A stretch of DNA of 64,000 nt from an uncultured Alsobacter sp. Its GTDB lineage: Bacteria > Pseudomonadota > Alphaproteobacteria > Rhizobiales > Beijerinckiaceae. The position numbers and the translations under genes were made by a program. The notes beneath the pieces are model-generated. The model saw nothing but the letters and a program-made list of their open reading frames with translations. It was not told the DNA's origin and did no database searches. The stretch covers positions 62,001 to 126,000 of the forward strand of contig NZ_CAMFHB010000008.1 in assembly GCF_945952055.1 (NCBI RefSeq). Direction: 5' to 3'. Below, one piece after another: positions 30,965 through 40,165 of this stretch. How positions within the stretch are numbered: the first letter of the stretch is position 1; every line of letters begins with the position of its first letter.

Positions 30965-31968
30965 TCGTAGCGCACCTTCGGATTGAGGAGGCCGTAGAGC
31001 AGGTCGACGACGAGGTTGGAGAGGATGAAGATGGTGCCGATGGCGAGCGTCACGCCCATCACCGGCATGAAATCCTGGCTGACGATGGCCTTGGTGGCGT
31101 AGAGCCCGATGCCCGGCCAGTCGAACACGGTCTCGACCAGCACCGTGCCGCCGAGCAGCCAGCCGACATAGAGGCCGATGACGGTGAGGCTCGAGGTCAT
31201 GGCGTTCTTCAGCACGTACTTGAACACGATGAGCTTCTGGGAGAGTCCCAGGGCCCGCTCGGTGAGCACGTAGTCCTGCTGCAGGACCTCGATGGTGGAC
31301 GCACGCATCATGCGGGTGATGGTGGCGAGCGGCGACAGGCTCATGGCGATCGCCGGCATGGCGAGATGCTGCAGCGCCACCCAGAAGGCGCCGAACTGCC
31401 CCGCGGCGAGCGCGTCGATGGTGAGGAACCCGGTGAGCGCCGGTGGCGGCTCGTCGATGATGGGGAAGCGACCGCCGAGCGGCAGCCAGCCGAGCGCCAT
31501 GGCGAAGACGAGCTGCAGGATGAGGCCGAGGAAGAAGCGCGGCATGGAGATCGCGCCGAGCGACACCACGCGGGAGAGATAGTCCGGCCAGCGGTTGGCG
31601 TAGACGCCGGAGAGCAGCCCCGCCGGAATGCCGACGATCACGGCGAAGGCGAGCGCCGCGAAGACGAGTTCCAGCGTCGCCGGCAGGAACACCTTCAGGT
31701 CGTCCCACACCGGGCGCCGGGTCAGGACGGACTGGCCCCAGTCGCCCCGCACGAGACCCGTGGCGTAGTTCCAGTACTGGACGGGCAGCGGCTTATCCAT
31801 GCCGAGCTCGCGGGCGAGCGAGTCGATGTCGGCCTGGGTGGCCTGCGGGCCGGCGGCGAGCTTGACAGGATCGCCCGGCAGCAGGTGCGAGATCGTGAAG
31901 ACGAGCAGCGACAGCCCGACGAGGACCGGGATGAGCAGGACGATGCGTCGGAGCGTGTAGCGGAGCAT
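30961..31968 (-). CDS. Peptide ABC transporter permease, DppB-like, 335 aa
   Basis: Opens with the DppB hallmark LRYTLRRIVLLIPVLVGLSLLVF then HLLPGDP, GMDKPLPVQYW, and WGQSVLTRRPV; six membrane helices; EAA loop EVLQQDYVLTERALGLSQ. Works with the DppC-like permease. A stable hairpin lies between it and the upstream binding-protein gene. Confidence 0.92.
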   Translation of the reverse strand: MLRYTLRRIVLLIPVLVGLSLLVFTISHLLPGDPVKLAAGPQATQADIDSLARELGMDKPLPVQYWNYATGLVRGDWGQSVLTRRPVWDDLKVFLPATLELVFAALAFAVIVGIPAGLLSGVYANRWPDYLSRVVSLGAISMPRFFLGLILQLVFAMALGWLPLGGRFPIIDEPPPALTGFLTIDALAAGQFGAFWVALQHLAMPAIAMSLSPLATITRMMRASTIEVLQQDYVLTERALGLSQKLIVFKYVLKNAMTSSLTVIGLYVGWLLGGTVLVETVFDWPGIGLYATKAIVSQDFMPVMGVTLAIGTIFILSNLVVDLLYGLLNPKVRYE

Positions 31969-31982
31969 GGCGGGCGAGCGGA

Positions 31983-32007
31983 CGGGCGCCGGACGAGCCG
32001 GCGCCCG
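31983..32007 (-). other. 10-bp hairpin between binding-protein and permease genes
   Basis: CGGGCGCCGG / CCGGCGCCCG with a 5-nt loop (ACGAG) fills most of the 46-bp gap. No T-run. It could stabilise the 3' end of the binding-protein message and lower permease expression, a common arrangement in solute-binding operons. Confidence 0.65.
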
Positions 32008-32014
32008 CGGCGCA

Positions 32015-33580
32015 TCACTTCAGGGAGAGCGGGAAGAACTCGATGGCGTTCGACGCCACCGGGGTGAAGACGAGGCCCGACACGTCGGAGCGCAGCGCGA
32101 GCTTGCGCTTCTCGAGCACGCCGAAAATGTCCGGCGCGTCCTCGACCACCTGCTTCTGGAACTGGAGGTAGATCTCCTTGCGCTTGGCCTCGTCCGGCTC
32201 GGCGCGGCCCTTCATGATCAGGTCGTCGACGACCTTGCTCTTGTAGACCGGGTTCTGCCAGTTGCCGTTGCGCGAGGAGTGGTAGGCCGCGAACGCGATG
32301 TTGTCGGGATCGCCGTAGTTGCCGGTCTGGTAGACCGTGAAGAAGTCGGCGACCTTGTCGGGCGAGGCGGTCGAGGCGACCATGTCCGGCCAGACCATCG
32401 CCTTGATGTCGAGATCGATGTTGAGCTTCTTCAGGCTGTCGAGCAGCACGAGGCCGAAGCGGCGCACCTGCTCCAGGCCCGAGACGTGCACGAAGGTCAG
32501 CTTCACGCCGCCGTTCGGGTACTTCGACTTGGCGAGGAATTCCTTGGCCTTGTCGAGATCCATGCGCGGCACGGCGAGGTTCGGGTCATGGCCGAAGATG
32601 CCGTTCGGCAGCGGGCCGACCATGAGCTGCTGGTAGCTCGAGGACTCCTCCATGGCCTTGTAGTTGAAGGCATAGGAGATGGCCTTGCGGAGGTTGATGT
32701 CCGCCAGCGGGCCGTACTCCGTGTTCATCTTCATCGAGAACGTCCGGAACTCCGGCTCGATGATCGAGACGACGCCGGGCTTGTCCTTCAGCTGGTCCAT
32801 GTCCTCGGCGGTGAGGTCGACCGCGATGTGGGCCTCGCCGCGCTGCAGCGCGAGGCGCTGGTTCGAGGTCTCGCGGATGATGCGCCAGATCGCGCCCGTG
32901 AGATTGCCACCGCCCGACTTCCAGGGCGCGGCGACCTTCTCGAACTCGTAGAGGGTGCCGGGCTCGTAGCGCTTCAGCTTGAAGGCGCCGGAACCGGCCA
33001 CGTTCTTGGCGAGCCAGGCCTGGGCGTCATCGGCGCCCTTGTTGGCCTCGACCTCCTTCGGGTTGACCACCCACAGCCAGGGCAGGACCTGGAGGAAGGC
33101 CGCGAAGGGCTTCACCAGCTTGATCTTGACGGTCTGGGCGTCCGCCGCGCTGACGCTCGACTGGTCGAGCGTGCCCGCCACCATCCAGCTGTTGCCCTTG
33201 TTGAGGCGCAGCAGGCGCTGGAACGAGTAGACCACGGCGTTGGCGTCGACGGGCGAGCCGTCGGTGAACTTCGCGCCCGGGTCGAGCTTGAAGGTGTACT
33301 CCATGCCGTCCGGCGACACGGTCCAGGACTGGGCGAGGTGCGGGACGACCTTCACCGGGTTGCCCTCGACGCGCACGAGGCTGTCGTACAGGTTGCGCAT
33401 GAAGGCGGAGGCCGAATAGCCGGTCGCCACATGCGGATCGAGGTTCGGCACGTCCTGGTTGCTGGCCACGACCAGCACCTTGCGGGCCTGGGCCGCTGCC
33501 GGCGCGATGCCGGCCGAGGCGGCCAGCGAGACACCCAGCGCGGCCGCGGCGGCCACCGTGAGAAGATTGCGTCTGTCCAT
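32015..33580 (-). CDS. Peptide-type ABC transporter solute-binding protein, DppA-like, 521 aa
   Basis: A signal peptide with twin arginines (MDRRNLLTVAAAAALGV ... PAAAQA) directs export. The mature part is an SBP_bac_5 fold: NLDPHVATGYSASAFMRNLYDSLV, then LAQSWTVSPDG and KFTDGSPVDANAVVYSFQR. It captures a peptide or other amide-rich solute in the periplasm. GGAGGGG precedes the ATG. Placed next to a hydantoinase/oxoprolinase gene, so the ligand may be a cyclic amide or modified amino acid. Confidence 0.9.
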   Translation of the reverse strand: MDRRNLLTVAAAAALGVSLAASAGIAPAAAQARKVLVVASNQDVPNLDPHVATGYSASAFMRNLYDSLVRVEGNPVKVVPHLAQSWTVSPDGMEYTFKLDPGAKFTDGSPVDANAVVYSFQRLLRLNKGNSWMVAGTLDQSSVSAADAQTVKIKLVKPFAAFLQVLPWLWVVNPKEVEANKGADDAQAWLAKNVAGSGAFKLKRYEPGTLYEFEKVAAPWKSGGGNLTGAIWRIIRETSNQRLALQRGEAHIAVDLTAEDMDQLKDKPGVVSIIEPEFRTFSMKMNTEYGPLADINLRKAISYAFNYKAMEESSSYQQLMVGPLPNGIFGHDPNLAVPRMDLDKAKEFLAKSKYPNGGVKLTFVHVSGLEQVRRFGLVLLDSLKKLNIDLDIKAMVWPDMVASTASPDKVADFFTVYQTGNYGDPDNIAFAAYHSSRNGNWQNPVYKSKVVDDLIMKGRAEPDEAKRKEIYLQFQKQVVEDAPDIFGVLEKRKLALRSDVSGLVFTPVASNAIEFFPLSLK

Positions 33581-33671
33581 CGTCACCCCTCCAAGGGTCT
33601 TTTTCCCGTCGTCCCCCGGCACCGGATCGCACCCGGCGCCAATTCAAAGCTTACGCCTCGTACCCTTTTCG

Positions 33672-33778
33672 CTCACCCCTCGGCGTCTTGGCCGGGCTTG
33701 ACCCGGCCATCCACGACTTCGGGACGGCCCCGGCACAGTCGTGGATGCCCGGGCCGAGCCCGGGCAGGACGCGGAGAG
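33672..33778 (+). repeat. Dispersed palindromic repeat, copy B
   Basis: Left hairpin GGCCGGG/CCCGGCC, right hairpin GCCCGGG/CCCGGGC, ends CTCACCC and GGAGAG. Located between the hydantoinase gene stop and the binding-protein start, inside an otherwise continuous leftward operon; the rest of the 256-bp gap shows no gene. Confidence 0.85.
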
Positions 33779-33836
33779 GTGGATGCACATGTATCCCAGC
33801 GTTTCGTGGGCTGGGATCGGGCACGAGCATTCATCG

Positions 33837-36800
33837 TCATTCCGCGGCCGCGAGGCTCGCAGGTTCCATGCCATAGTCGCGCGCCGCCGCGTCGGCGGAA
33901 ACGCGTCCGTTGGCGACATCGTCGGCCACGTCATCACGGTTGCGTGCGCGCGGGTCGCCGTAGCCGGCCCCGCCCGCCAGAACCACCTCGACGACGTGGT
34001 CGGCGCGGTCGATCGTGACAAGTTCGCCCGTTCCGCAGTCGCGCACCACCGATCCGTCGGCGCCGAGCACGCGCCCCTGGGCCGCGCCACCCGCATGGCC
34101 GCCGAAGAGGCCGTCCGGAATGTTGTTCACGCCCTCGGGATAGACGGCGACCAGCGTGGCGAGCTGGTCGTCGGCGAGCTTGCGCAGGCGCACGCGCTGG
34201 CCCAGGCCGCCGCGGTTCTTGCCCGGGCCGCCGCTGTCGGTGACGTAGGTCTTCTCCAGCACCAGCACCGGCACGCGCGCCTCGAAGAGCTCGATCGAGG
34301 TGTTGGCGGCCGAGGTCGGCCACAGCAGTCCCGACTTGCCGTCGCCGCGCGCCGAGGCGCCCTGCCCGCCGCCCATGAACAGGAGGTCGGAGTAGATCCG
34401 GCCCTCGCCGTCCTGGCCGTAGATGTTGGCCGCGACCGGCAGGCCGGTGAAGGCCTGCACCTGCGCGGGCGCCGCGTCGGCGAGCGCGCGGAAGATGTTC
34501 GGGGCGATGTACCAGCCGGTCCGCGTCCGGATGTTGACCGAGGCCGGACGTTTCGGGTTGAGGATCGATCCTTCCGGCGCGGCCACCGAGAACGGCCGGT
34601 AGCAGCCGGCATTGCCGCGCACGTTCGGCGTCAGCATGCACTTCAGCGGATAGGTCGCGTGCGCGGCCGTGTAGTTCAGCGTCGAGTTCAGTCCGCCCTG
34701 CGGCAGCTGCGGCGGGGCGCCGTCGAAGTCGACCGCGATGCTGTCGCCGGCGACGGTGAGCTTCACGGGATAGCGCATCGGCGTGCCGAGCGGGTTGTTC
34801 CAGATCTCGGACGTGTAGTCGCCGTCCGGGATCGCGGCGATGGCGTCGCGCATCGCCTTCTCGGACCGGCCCTGCACGACGGCGGCGAGCGCCCGCAGAT
34901 CGTGCATGCCGTAGTCGTCCATGAAGGCCAGCAGTCGCTCGGCGCCAAGCGCGTTGGCCGCCACGAAGGAATGGAGGTCGCCCAGGACCTGCTCTCCGTT
35001 GCGGACGTTCTCGTTGAGGAGACGGTGCAGCGTCTCGTTGGGAACGCCCGCCTCGTAGAGCTTCATCGGCGGGATCTGGAAGCCCTCTTCGTAGATCTCG
35101 CGGGCCCTGAGCGAATCCTTGGTGCCGCCGATGTCGGACACGTGCCCGACCGTGCCGAGCAAGCCGACGACGCGCCCGTCCCGGAAGCACGGCGTCACGA
35201 CGGCGATGTCGAAGAGATGCCCTGCGCACAGCCACGGGTCGTTGGTGACGAGCACGTCGCCCGGCTTCAGCGTGTGGGCCGGGTAGCGCTCGAGCAGCGC
35301 CTTCACGGCGCGCGGCAGCGTCAAATTAAAGACCGGCATGGCGCGCGGCGAGTGGGCCAGCGTCTCGCCTTCCGGATCGAGCAGCTCGCAGGCGAAGTCC
35401 TGCGCCTCGGAGATCACCAGCGAGAACGCCGTGCGGCAGACGGTCAGCCACATCTCCTCGACGACGGTGACCAGGCGGCTCCACATGATCTCGAGCGCGA
35501 TCGGGTCGGACTCGATGAGGGCCGCGGCCTGGGCGACCGGCGTGTCCTTGCTCACCCGCACCTCGACCGGCGGGGCAACGCCGACGGTGACGCGGATGTT
35601 GAGCGTCTCGTCGATCGACACCGTGTCGCCCGGCAGCACGACGGTGGTCGCCTCGCGCTCCTCGATGATGGCCGGACCCGGGAAGCTGTCCCCGGGGACG
35701 AGCGCGTAGCGGTCGTAGACGGGCGTCTCGACGGCCCTGCCGTCGAACCAGGCCGTGCGTACGCTCTTCTGCTTGGCGGACGCGTCGCCACCGCCGGTGG
35801 CGCCGTTGAGGGTAAGCTGCGGCACGGGGCCGAGGCAGCGGACGCGGAAGTTGATCGCCTCGATGCGGGCGCCTTCCGGCGGCTTGGTGTAGCGGCTGGT
35901 GTAGACCCGGTCGAAGCCCTCGCGGATGGCGGCGAGGCTTTCGGCCGTGATGGCGCCGGACGGCAGCGGCACGGCGATGTCGTGCATCTGGCCGACGAGG
36001 CGCATGTCGGCGGACCGCTCGGCGGTGATGTCGGCGACGGCGATGCCCGCCTCGACGAGGGGCCGGCGCGCCTCTTCCTCGACGGAGGCCAGCAGCGTGT
36101 TGACGCCGGCGGCGTCGAAGCCCTCGGCCAGCACCACGGGCATGGAGCGGACGATCTCGAAGGAGAGCGGCGCGGCGAGGAAGCCGAGCGCGGACGCCGC
36201 GCCTGAGGCCGGCGGCACGATGAGTTCGCCGACGCCCAGCGCGCGGGCCACCTCGGCCGCATGGGCCGGACCGGCGCCGCCGAAGCCGACCATGGCGTAG
36301 TTGCGCGGGTCCTTGCCTTTCTCGACGAGGTGCACGCGGGCAGCCGCGGCCATGCCCTCGATGACGACCTTGTGGATGCCGGCCGCCGCCTCCTCGACGC
36401 TGAGGCCGAGCGGCTCGGCGACGGTCGCCATGGCGCGGCGGGCGGCTTCGAGGTCGAGCGTCATGCGCCCGCCCAGGAAGAAGCCGGGGTCGTAGTAGCC
36501 GAGCACCAGGTTGGCGTCGGTGACGGTGGGCTTGGTGCCGCCCATGCCGTAGCAGGCGGGGCCCGGATCGGAGCCCGCTGAATGCGGGCCGACCTTGAGC
36601 AGGCCCACCTCGTCGATGGCGGCGATGGATCCGCCCCCGGCGCCGATCTCGATCATGTCGATGACGGGCGCCTTGATGGGCAGGCCGGAGCCCTTCTTGA
36701 AGCGGTGGACGCGGCCCGCTTCCATCATGGGGGCGATCTCGGCGCGGCCGTCCTCGATCATGCAGGCCTTGGCGGTCGTGCCGCCCATGTCGAAGGAGAT

Positions 36801-37658
36801 GACGTCCTTCTTGCCGGCGAGTTCGCCGAAGAGCGCCGTGGCGAGGCCGCCGCCGGCAGGACCGGACTCCAGAAGGCGGATCGGGAAGGCCCGCGCCGCG
36901 GCGGGCGACACGAGGCCACCGGCTGAGTGCATGAGGCGCAGCGCGCCGGTGAAGCCGCGCCGGGCGAGCTCGTTCTCGAGCCGCTCGACGTAGCGGTCCA
37001 TCAGCGGCTGGACATAGGCGTTGGCGCAGGTCGTGACGCAGCGCTGATACTCCCAGAGCTCGGCGACGACCTCGTGCGAGAGCGACACGCTGAGCTGCGG
37101 GAATTCCTTGCGGGCGATCTCGCCGACGAGCTTCTCGTGGGCGGGGTTGCGGTAGCTGTGCAGGAAGCAGACGGCCACGGCCTGCACGCCCTCGGCGACG
37201 AAGCCGCGCAGCGCGGCGCGCACCTTCGCCGCGTCGAGCGCGACGACCACGTTGCCGTCGCGGTCCATGCGCTCGGGCACGCCGATGCGGCGCGAACGCG
37301 GCACGAAGGGCTCGGGGAACTGCAGGAACAGGTCGTAGATGTCGTAGCGCTGCTCCGTGCCCATCTCGAGGATGTCGTGGAAGCCCTCGGTGGTGATGAG
37401 GCCGAGCTTGGCGCCGTTGCGCTCGATGACGGTGTTGGTCACCAGCGTCGTGCCGTGGACGATCTCGCCGACGTCGGCAAAGCCGATGCCGCCCATCTCG
37501 ACGATCTCCTCGAGGCCGATCAGGGCCGCCTCCGAGGGATCGTGCGGGGTGGTGAGGCGCTTGTGCAGGATGATGCGGCCGCCCTCCCCGTCCAAGAGGA
37601 TGAAGTCGGTGAAGGTCCCGCCGATGTCGAACCCGATCCGCCAGCGCGCCTGTGTCAT
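33837..37658 (-). CDS. Hydantoinase/5-oxoprolinase family protein, HyuA-HyuB fusion, 1273 aa
   Basis: N-terminal half: acetate-kinase-like HyuA fold with GFDIGGTFTDFILLD, HGTTLVTNT, FDMGGTTAKACMI and GGGSIA. From about residue 715 the HyuB half begins (DPIALEIMWSRLVTVVEEMW) with VTNDPWLCAGHLFDI, GLNSTLNYT and GGGQGAS. Fused enzymes of this size hydrolyse 5-oxoproline or hydantoins with ATP. Start chosen at the ATG after GGACGACGAGG; a GTG 30 nt upstream lacks a ribosome-binding site. It follows iclR by 13 nt and precedes the first peptide transporter, so transport and ring opening are linked. Confidence 0.92.
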   Translation of the reverse strand: MTQARWRIGFDIGGTFTDFILLDGEGGRIILHKRLTTPHDPSEAALIGLEEIVEMGGIGFADVGEIVHGTTLVTNTVIERNGAKLGLITTEGFHDILEMGTEQRYDIYDLFLQFPEPFVPRSRRIGVPERMDRDGNVVVALDAAKVRAALRGFVAEGVQAVAVCFLHSYRNPAHEKLVGEIARKEFPQLSVSLSHEVVAELWEYQRCVTTCANAYVQPLMDRYVERLENELARRGFTGALRLMHSAGGLVSPAAARAFPIRLLESGPAGGGLATALFGELAGKKDVISFDMGGTTAKACMIEDGRAEIAPMMEAGRVHRFKKGSGLPIKAPVIDMIEIGAGGGSIAAIDEVGLLKVGPHSAGSDPGPACYGMGGTKPTVTDANLVLGYYDPGFFLGGRMTLDLEAARRAMATVAEPLGLSVEEAAAGIHKVVIEGMAAAARVHLVEKGKDPRNYAMVGFGGAGPAHAAEVARALGVGELIVPPASGAASALGFLAAPLSFEIVRSMPVVLAEGFDAAGVNTLLASVEEEARRPLVEAGIAVADITAERSADMRLVGQMHDIAVPLPSGAITAESLAAIREGFDRVYTSRYTKPPEGARIEAINFRVRCLGPVPQLTLNGATGGGDASAKQKSVRTAWFDGRAVETPVYDRYALVPGDSFPGPAIIEEREATTVVLPGDTVSIDETLNIRVTVGVAPPVEVRVSKDTPVAQAAALIESDPIALEIMWSRLVTVVEEMWLTVCRTAFSLVISEAQDFACELLDPEGETLAHSPRAMPVFNLTLPRAVKALLERYPAHTLKPGDVLVTNDPWLCAGHLFDIAVVTPCFRDGRVVGLLGTVGHVSDIGGTKDSLRAREIYEEGFQIPPMKLYEAGVPNETLHRLLNENVRNGEQVLGDLHSFVAANALGAERLLAFMDDYGMHDLRALAAVVQGRSEKAMRDAIAAIPDGDYTSEIWNNPLGTPMRYPVKLTVAGDSIAVDFDGAPPQLPQGGLNSTLNYTAAHATYPLKCMLTPNVRGNAGCYRPFSVAAPEGSILNPKRPASVNIRTRTGWYIAPNIFRALADAAPAQVQAFTGLPVAANIYGQDGEGRIYSDLLFMGGGQGASARGDGKSGLLWPTSAANTSIELFEARVPVLVLEKTYVTDSGGPGKNRGGLGQRVRLRKLADDQLATLVAVYPEGVNNIPDGLFGGHAGGAAQGRVLGADGSVVRDCGTGELVTIDRADHVVEVVLAGGAGYGDPRARNRDDVADDVANGRVSADAAARDYGMEPASLAAAE

Positions 37659-37671
37659 GGCCTCGTCGTCC

Positions 37672-38451
37672 TTACTTGTCTGCGCCACGGGCGATGAGTG
37701 CCGCGCAACGCGTGTCTCCCAGGACCGTGGCGATGGCGCAGGCGCCGTCCACGAGTCCGTCGATGATCTGGCTTCGTTCGGCCGGCGTCACGGTCGCGGC
37801 CGGATAGGTGACGCAGAGGCTCACCACCTCGCCCGTGTCGGGATCGCCCACCGCCGACGCGATGGCCCCCACGCCCGGATTGGCCTCGCCATCCGACACC
37901 TCGTAGCCGCGGGCACGCACCGTGGCGATACGCGCCAGCAGCTCGTCGAGGTCGCGTGGCGCGAGCGGGGATGGCTGCGGCAGCGCACCGGGATAGAGCG
38001 CGCGGATCTCGTCGTCGCCGAGCCGTGCCAGCAGGGTGCGTCCCGTGGCACTGGCGGCAAGGGGAAGGCGGCGGCCGATGGGCGTGCCGACGCGCAGGAT
38101 GTTGCGGCCCGCCATGTAGGCGAGCCCCATGACGTCCAGGCCCTCGCGCATCGAGACATAGCCGGTGTGACCGACCTGATCGACGATGCCCGACACCACC
38201 TCGTGGGCACGCGCCAGCAGGGTGGACCCGGCGCGATAGGCCTGGCCGAGTTCGAACAGGAGGATGCTGGGCCGGTAGCGCTTCGAATCGCCCACCGTCT
38301 CCAGCAGGCCGGCATCGCGCATGGCCCGGAGCAACCTGGAGGTGGAGCTCTTGGGGGCTCCGCGGAGCGCGCACACGTCCGTCACCGTCAGCTCACGCCT
38401 TTCGGCGGTGAAGCAGCGCAGCACGTCGGATGCGGCGTCCAGGATCGTCAT
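37672..38451 (-). CDS. IclR-family regulator, 259 aa
   Basis: N-terminal winged helix (LTVTDVCALRGAPKSSTSRLLRAMRDAGLLE) and C-terminal effector domain (GYVSMREGLDVMGLAY, ATGRTLLARL, GEANPGVGAIASAV, CVTYPAATVTP). IclR proteins are usually local regulators of catabolic operons. Here iclR heads the operon with the oxoprolinase and transporter, so it is probably autoregulated. An inverted repeat of the right kind lies 8 bp upstream of this ATG. In-frame codons upstream exist but would cover that site. Confidence 0.9.
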   Translation of the reverse strand: MTILDAASDVLRCFTAERRELTVTDVCALRGAPKSSTSRLLRAMRDAGLLETVGDSKRYRPSILLFELGQAYRAGSTLLARAHEVVSGIVDQVGHTGYVSMREGLDVMGLAYMAGRNILRVGTPIGRRLPLAASATGRTLLARLGDDEIRALYPGALPQPSPLAPRDLDELLARIATVRARGYEVSDGEANPGVGAIASAVGDPDTGEVVSLCVTYPAATVTPAERSQIIDGLVDGACAIATVLGDTRCAALIARGADK

Positions 38452-38458
38452 GGCAGAA

Positions 38459-38477
38459 AGTTCCGAAATTTGGAACT
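38459..38477. promoter_or_regulatory. Predicted IclR operator
   Basis: AGTTCC-N7-GGAACT, with AT-rich centre GAAATTT, lies just upstream of the iclR start. A related half TGGAATT occurs at 38492-38498. IclR-type sites are commonly TGGAA/TTCCA palindromes. Confidence 0.6.
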
Positions 38478-38556
38478 GGCGTTGCGATTTATGGAATTGT
38501 GCCGTCAAAAAGCGGGCTGCGCAAGTTCCCCTGTGAGCGACCCGCTTGGCGCAGGG

Positions 38557-38588
38557 CGTTCTCCCTCCCCTGCAGGAAAGGGAGAACG
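38557..38588. other. 10-bp hairpin between iclR and the dehydratase gene
   Basis: CGTTCTCCCT / AGGGAGAACG around a 12-nt loop. It lacks a T-run on either strand. It stands in the 219-bp gap between the dehydratase stop (38671) and the iclR start, beside a partial palindromic repeat. Confidence 0.6.
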
Positions 38589-38605
38589 CGCCCGACCTTC
38601 GAAAA

Positions 38606-38648
38606 TCGTGTGTGGATGCCCAAGGGCCAGGCCCGGGCAGGACGGCTG
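38606..38648. repeat. Dispersed palindromic repeat, partial copy
   Basis: Only the right half is present (TCGTGTGTGGATGCCC, GGCCAGGCCCGGGC, AGGACGGCTG), with mismatches. It lies next to the hairpin at 38557-38588 and looks like a decayed copy. Confidence 0.6.
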
Positions 38649-38670
38649 TAGGGGGTCGCGGACCCCGTTC

Positions 38671-39633
38671 TCAGCCGCGGTAGACGGCCTCGTGCAGGCC
38701 GCGGATGTAGCCGATGGCATACAGCCGTCCGAACGACGAGTAGCCGGCGTTCTCGTTGCTGTCGCCTTCGACGGTCGGCACGTGGTCCGGGCGCAGGACG
38801 CCGTCGAATCCGATGTCGCGATAGGCGCGCATGCAGGCCAGCATGTCGGTCTTGCCGGCGTCGTGCCAGGTCTCCTCGAAGCTGGTCGGCGTCCCGCGGA
38901 CGTCGCGGAAATGCACGAAGGAGATGGCCTTGCCGAACGAGCGGATCGCCGACGGCAGGTCGTCCGTCATGAGGGTGAAATTGCCCTGGCACAGCGTCAC
39001 GGTGTTGTGCCTGCTGGGCATCATGGCGACGAGACGCCGGAAGTTGTCGATGCTGCGCATGATCCGGCCAACCCCGCGAATGGGCGACAGCGGTGGGTCG
39101 TCGGGATGCATGGAGAGCTTGACGTTGTTGGCCTCGGCCACCGGCAGGACCTTCGTGAGGAAGTACTCGAGGTTCACCCAGAGCTCCTCCTCGCTGATCG
39201 ACCCCAACTCGGTCGGCTCTTTGGGCAGCTCGTTGACGTCGAAGCTCGTCACCATGGAGCCGCCGCGCGAGGGCTTGCTCGTGTTGGTGCGCACCCAGTT
39301 GAAGTCGGCCATCCACTCGTAGCACCAGACCGGGATGCCCAGCTTGCCCATGTTCTCCAGGAGGGTGCAGACCGTGGCAATCTCCTCGTCGCGGCCGGGC
39401 AGCCCGCGCTTGGCCTTGTTGAGCGGCGGGCGAGCCTCGATGACGACGAGCTTGAAGCCGCCGGCCTCGTACTGCTCCTTCATTCGGCGCAGCGGCTCGA
39501 ACTCCCAGGGCGCCTCCCCCTGCCTCACGCTGTCGAACGGCAGGCCTCCGACGGCGAGGTCCACGCCGGCCTGCCTGGCGAGCTTCCACAGGGGTGACGG
39601 CGTCGGGTTGATGAACTCGGCAATCTCGAGCAT
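38671..39633 (-). CDS. Mannonate dehydratase-like protein, 320 aa
   Basis: TIM-barrel family member with PLNKAKRGLPGRDEEI, WCYEWMADFNW, the metal-binding SMHPDDPPLSPIRG motif, LTLCQGNF-like strand, VHFRDVRG and PDHVP. The HPDDPP and CQGNF motifs are those of UxuA, which dehydrates D-mannonate. It is somewhat shorter than enterobacterial UxuA (about 390 aa), so substrate may differ. It is transcribed alone, with no uronate genes adjacent. Confidence 0.8.
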   Translation of the reverse strand: MLEIAEFINPTPSPLWKLARQAGVDLAVGGLPFDSVRQGEAPWEFEPLRRMKEQYEAGGFKLVVIEARPPLNKAKRGLPGRDEEIATVCTLLENMGKLGIPVWCYEWMADFNWVRTNTSKPSRGGSMVTSFDVNELPKEPTELGSISEEELWVNLEYFLTKVLPVAEANNVKLSMHPDDPPLSPIRGVGRIMRSIDNFRRLVAMMPSRHNTVTLCQGNFTLMTDDLPSAIRSFGKAISFVHFRDVRGTPTSFEETWHDAGKTDMLACMRAYRDIGFDGVLRPDHVPTVEGDSNENAGYSSFGRLYAIGYIRGLHEAVYRG

Positions 39634-39893
39634 GCGCAGGGTCCTTCCGGATGGGCTCGTGCGTGGCGCGGCGGAGGCCGGCCACGCCGCAGCTCCGCAA
39701 CGCTGCCAGGCCCACCAGACTCTATCAGCTTTTCGATGTCCGCAGCCCCCAACGCGCCCGCGTTTTCGGCCGCGATGCGGTCCACCTGGACGAGTTGCAT
39801 CACGATGGTCTCGACGACCTGCCCCGGCTCGGGGATGGCGTCCGCCCCTCAGCGGGCTCGAACTCTTGCCACGCCGGCCGCAACGAATTATTC
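39634..39893. other. 260-bp stretch without a confident gene
   Basis: Frames present on both strands have erratic composition; one minus-strand frame opens MQLVQVDRIAAENAGALG but decays into low complexity after about 35 codons, possibly a gene remnant. No repeat copy. The palindromic operator of the toxin-antitoxin pair lies at its right end. Confidence 0.4.
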
Positions 39894-39908
39894 TAGTGAT
39901 AATCACTA
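39894..39908. promoter_or_regulatory. Palindromic operator of the toxin-antitoxin pair
   Basis: Perfect 15-bp palindrome TAGTGATAATCACTA centred on 39901, immediately before the antitoxin start. Antitoxins of this type repress their own operon through such palindromes. Confidence 0.7.
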
Positions 39909-39910
39909 CT

Positions 39911-40165
39911 ATGGTGTGCGCGATGGATGAACCTGTGTCCGCGGCCGATGCCAATCGCAGCTTTTCCCGAATCTTGCGAGGCGTGCGCGACGGGCAGAGC
40001 TACGTGGTGACGAGCCATGGCCGCCCGGTCGCGCGGATCGTTCCTGCCGAGCAGGAAGGCCGCGTGGCATCCCGCGCGAAATCGGCCCTCCTTGCGCGTC
40101 TGCGGAGCCAACCTGCCGTCGAGATCGGCCGTTGGACCCGCGACGAGCTCTACGACGACCGGTGA
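39911..40165 (+). CDS. Phd/YefM-family antitoxin, 84 aa
   Basis: SAADANRSFSRILRGVRDGQSYVVTSHGRPVARIVP is the N-terminal DNA-binding and dimer fold of Phd/YefM antitoxins; the C-terminal tail ends in TRDELYDDR, a toxin-wrapping helix. The ATG at 39911 touches the operator, so translation may start at the next in-frame ATG (39923). The toxin gene begins inside its stop codon (GTGA). Confidence 0.85.
   Translation: MVCAMDEPVSAADANRSFSRILRGVRDGQSYVVTSHGRPVARIVPAEQEGRVASRAKSALLARLRSQPAVEIGRWTRDELYDDR

Noticed and set aside
39525-39803. Minus-strand frame opening MQLVQVDRIAAENAG before the dehydratase gene
   Set aside because: Only about 35 plausible codons, then low complexity overlapping the dehydratase gene; at best a remnant.
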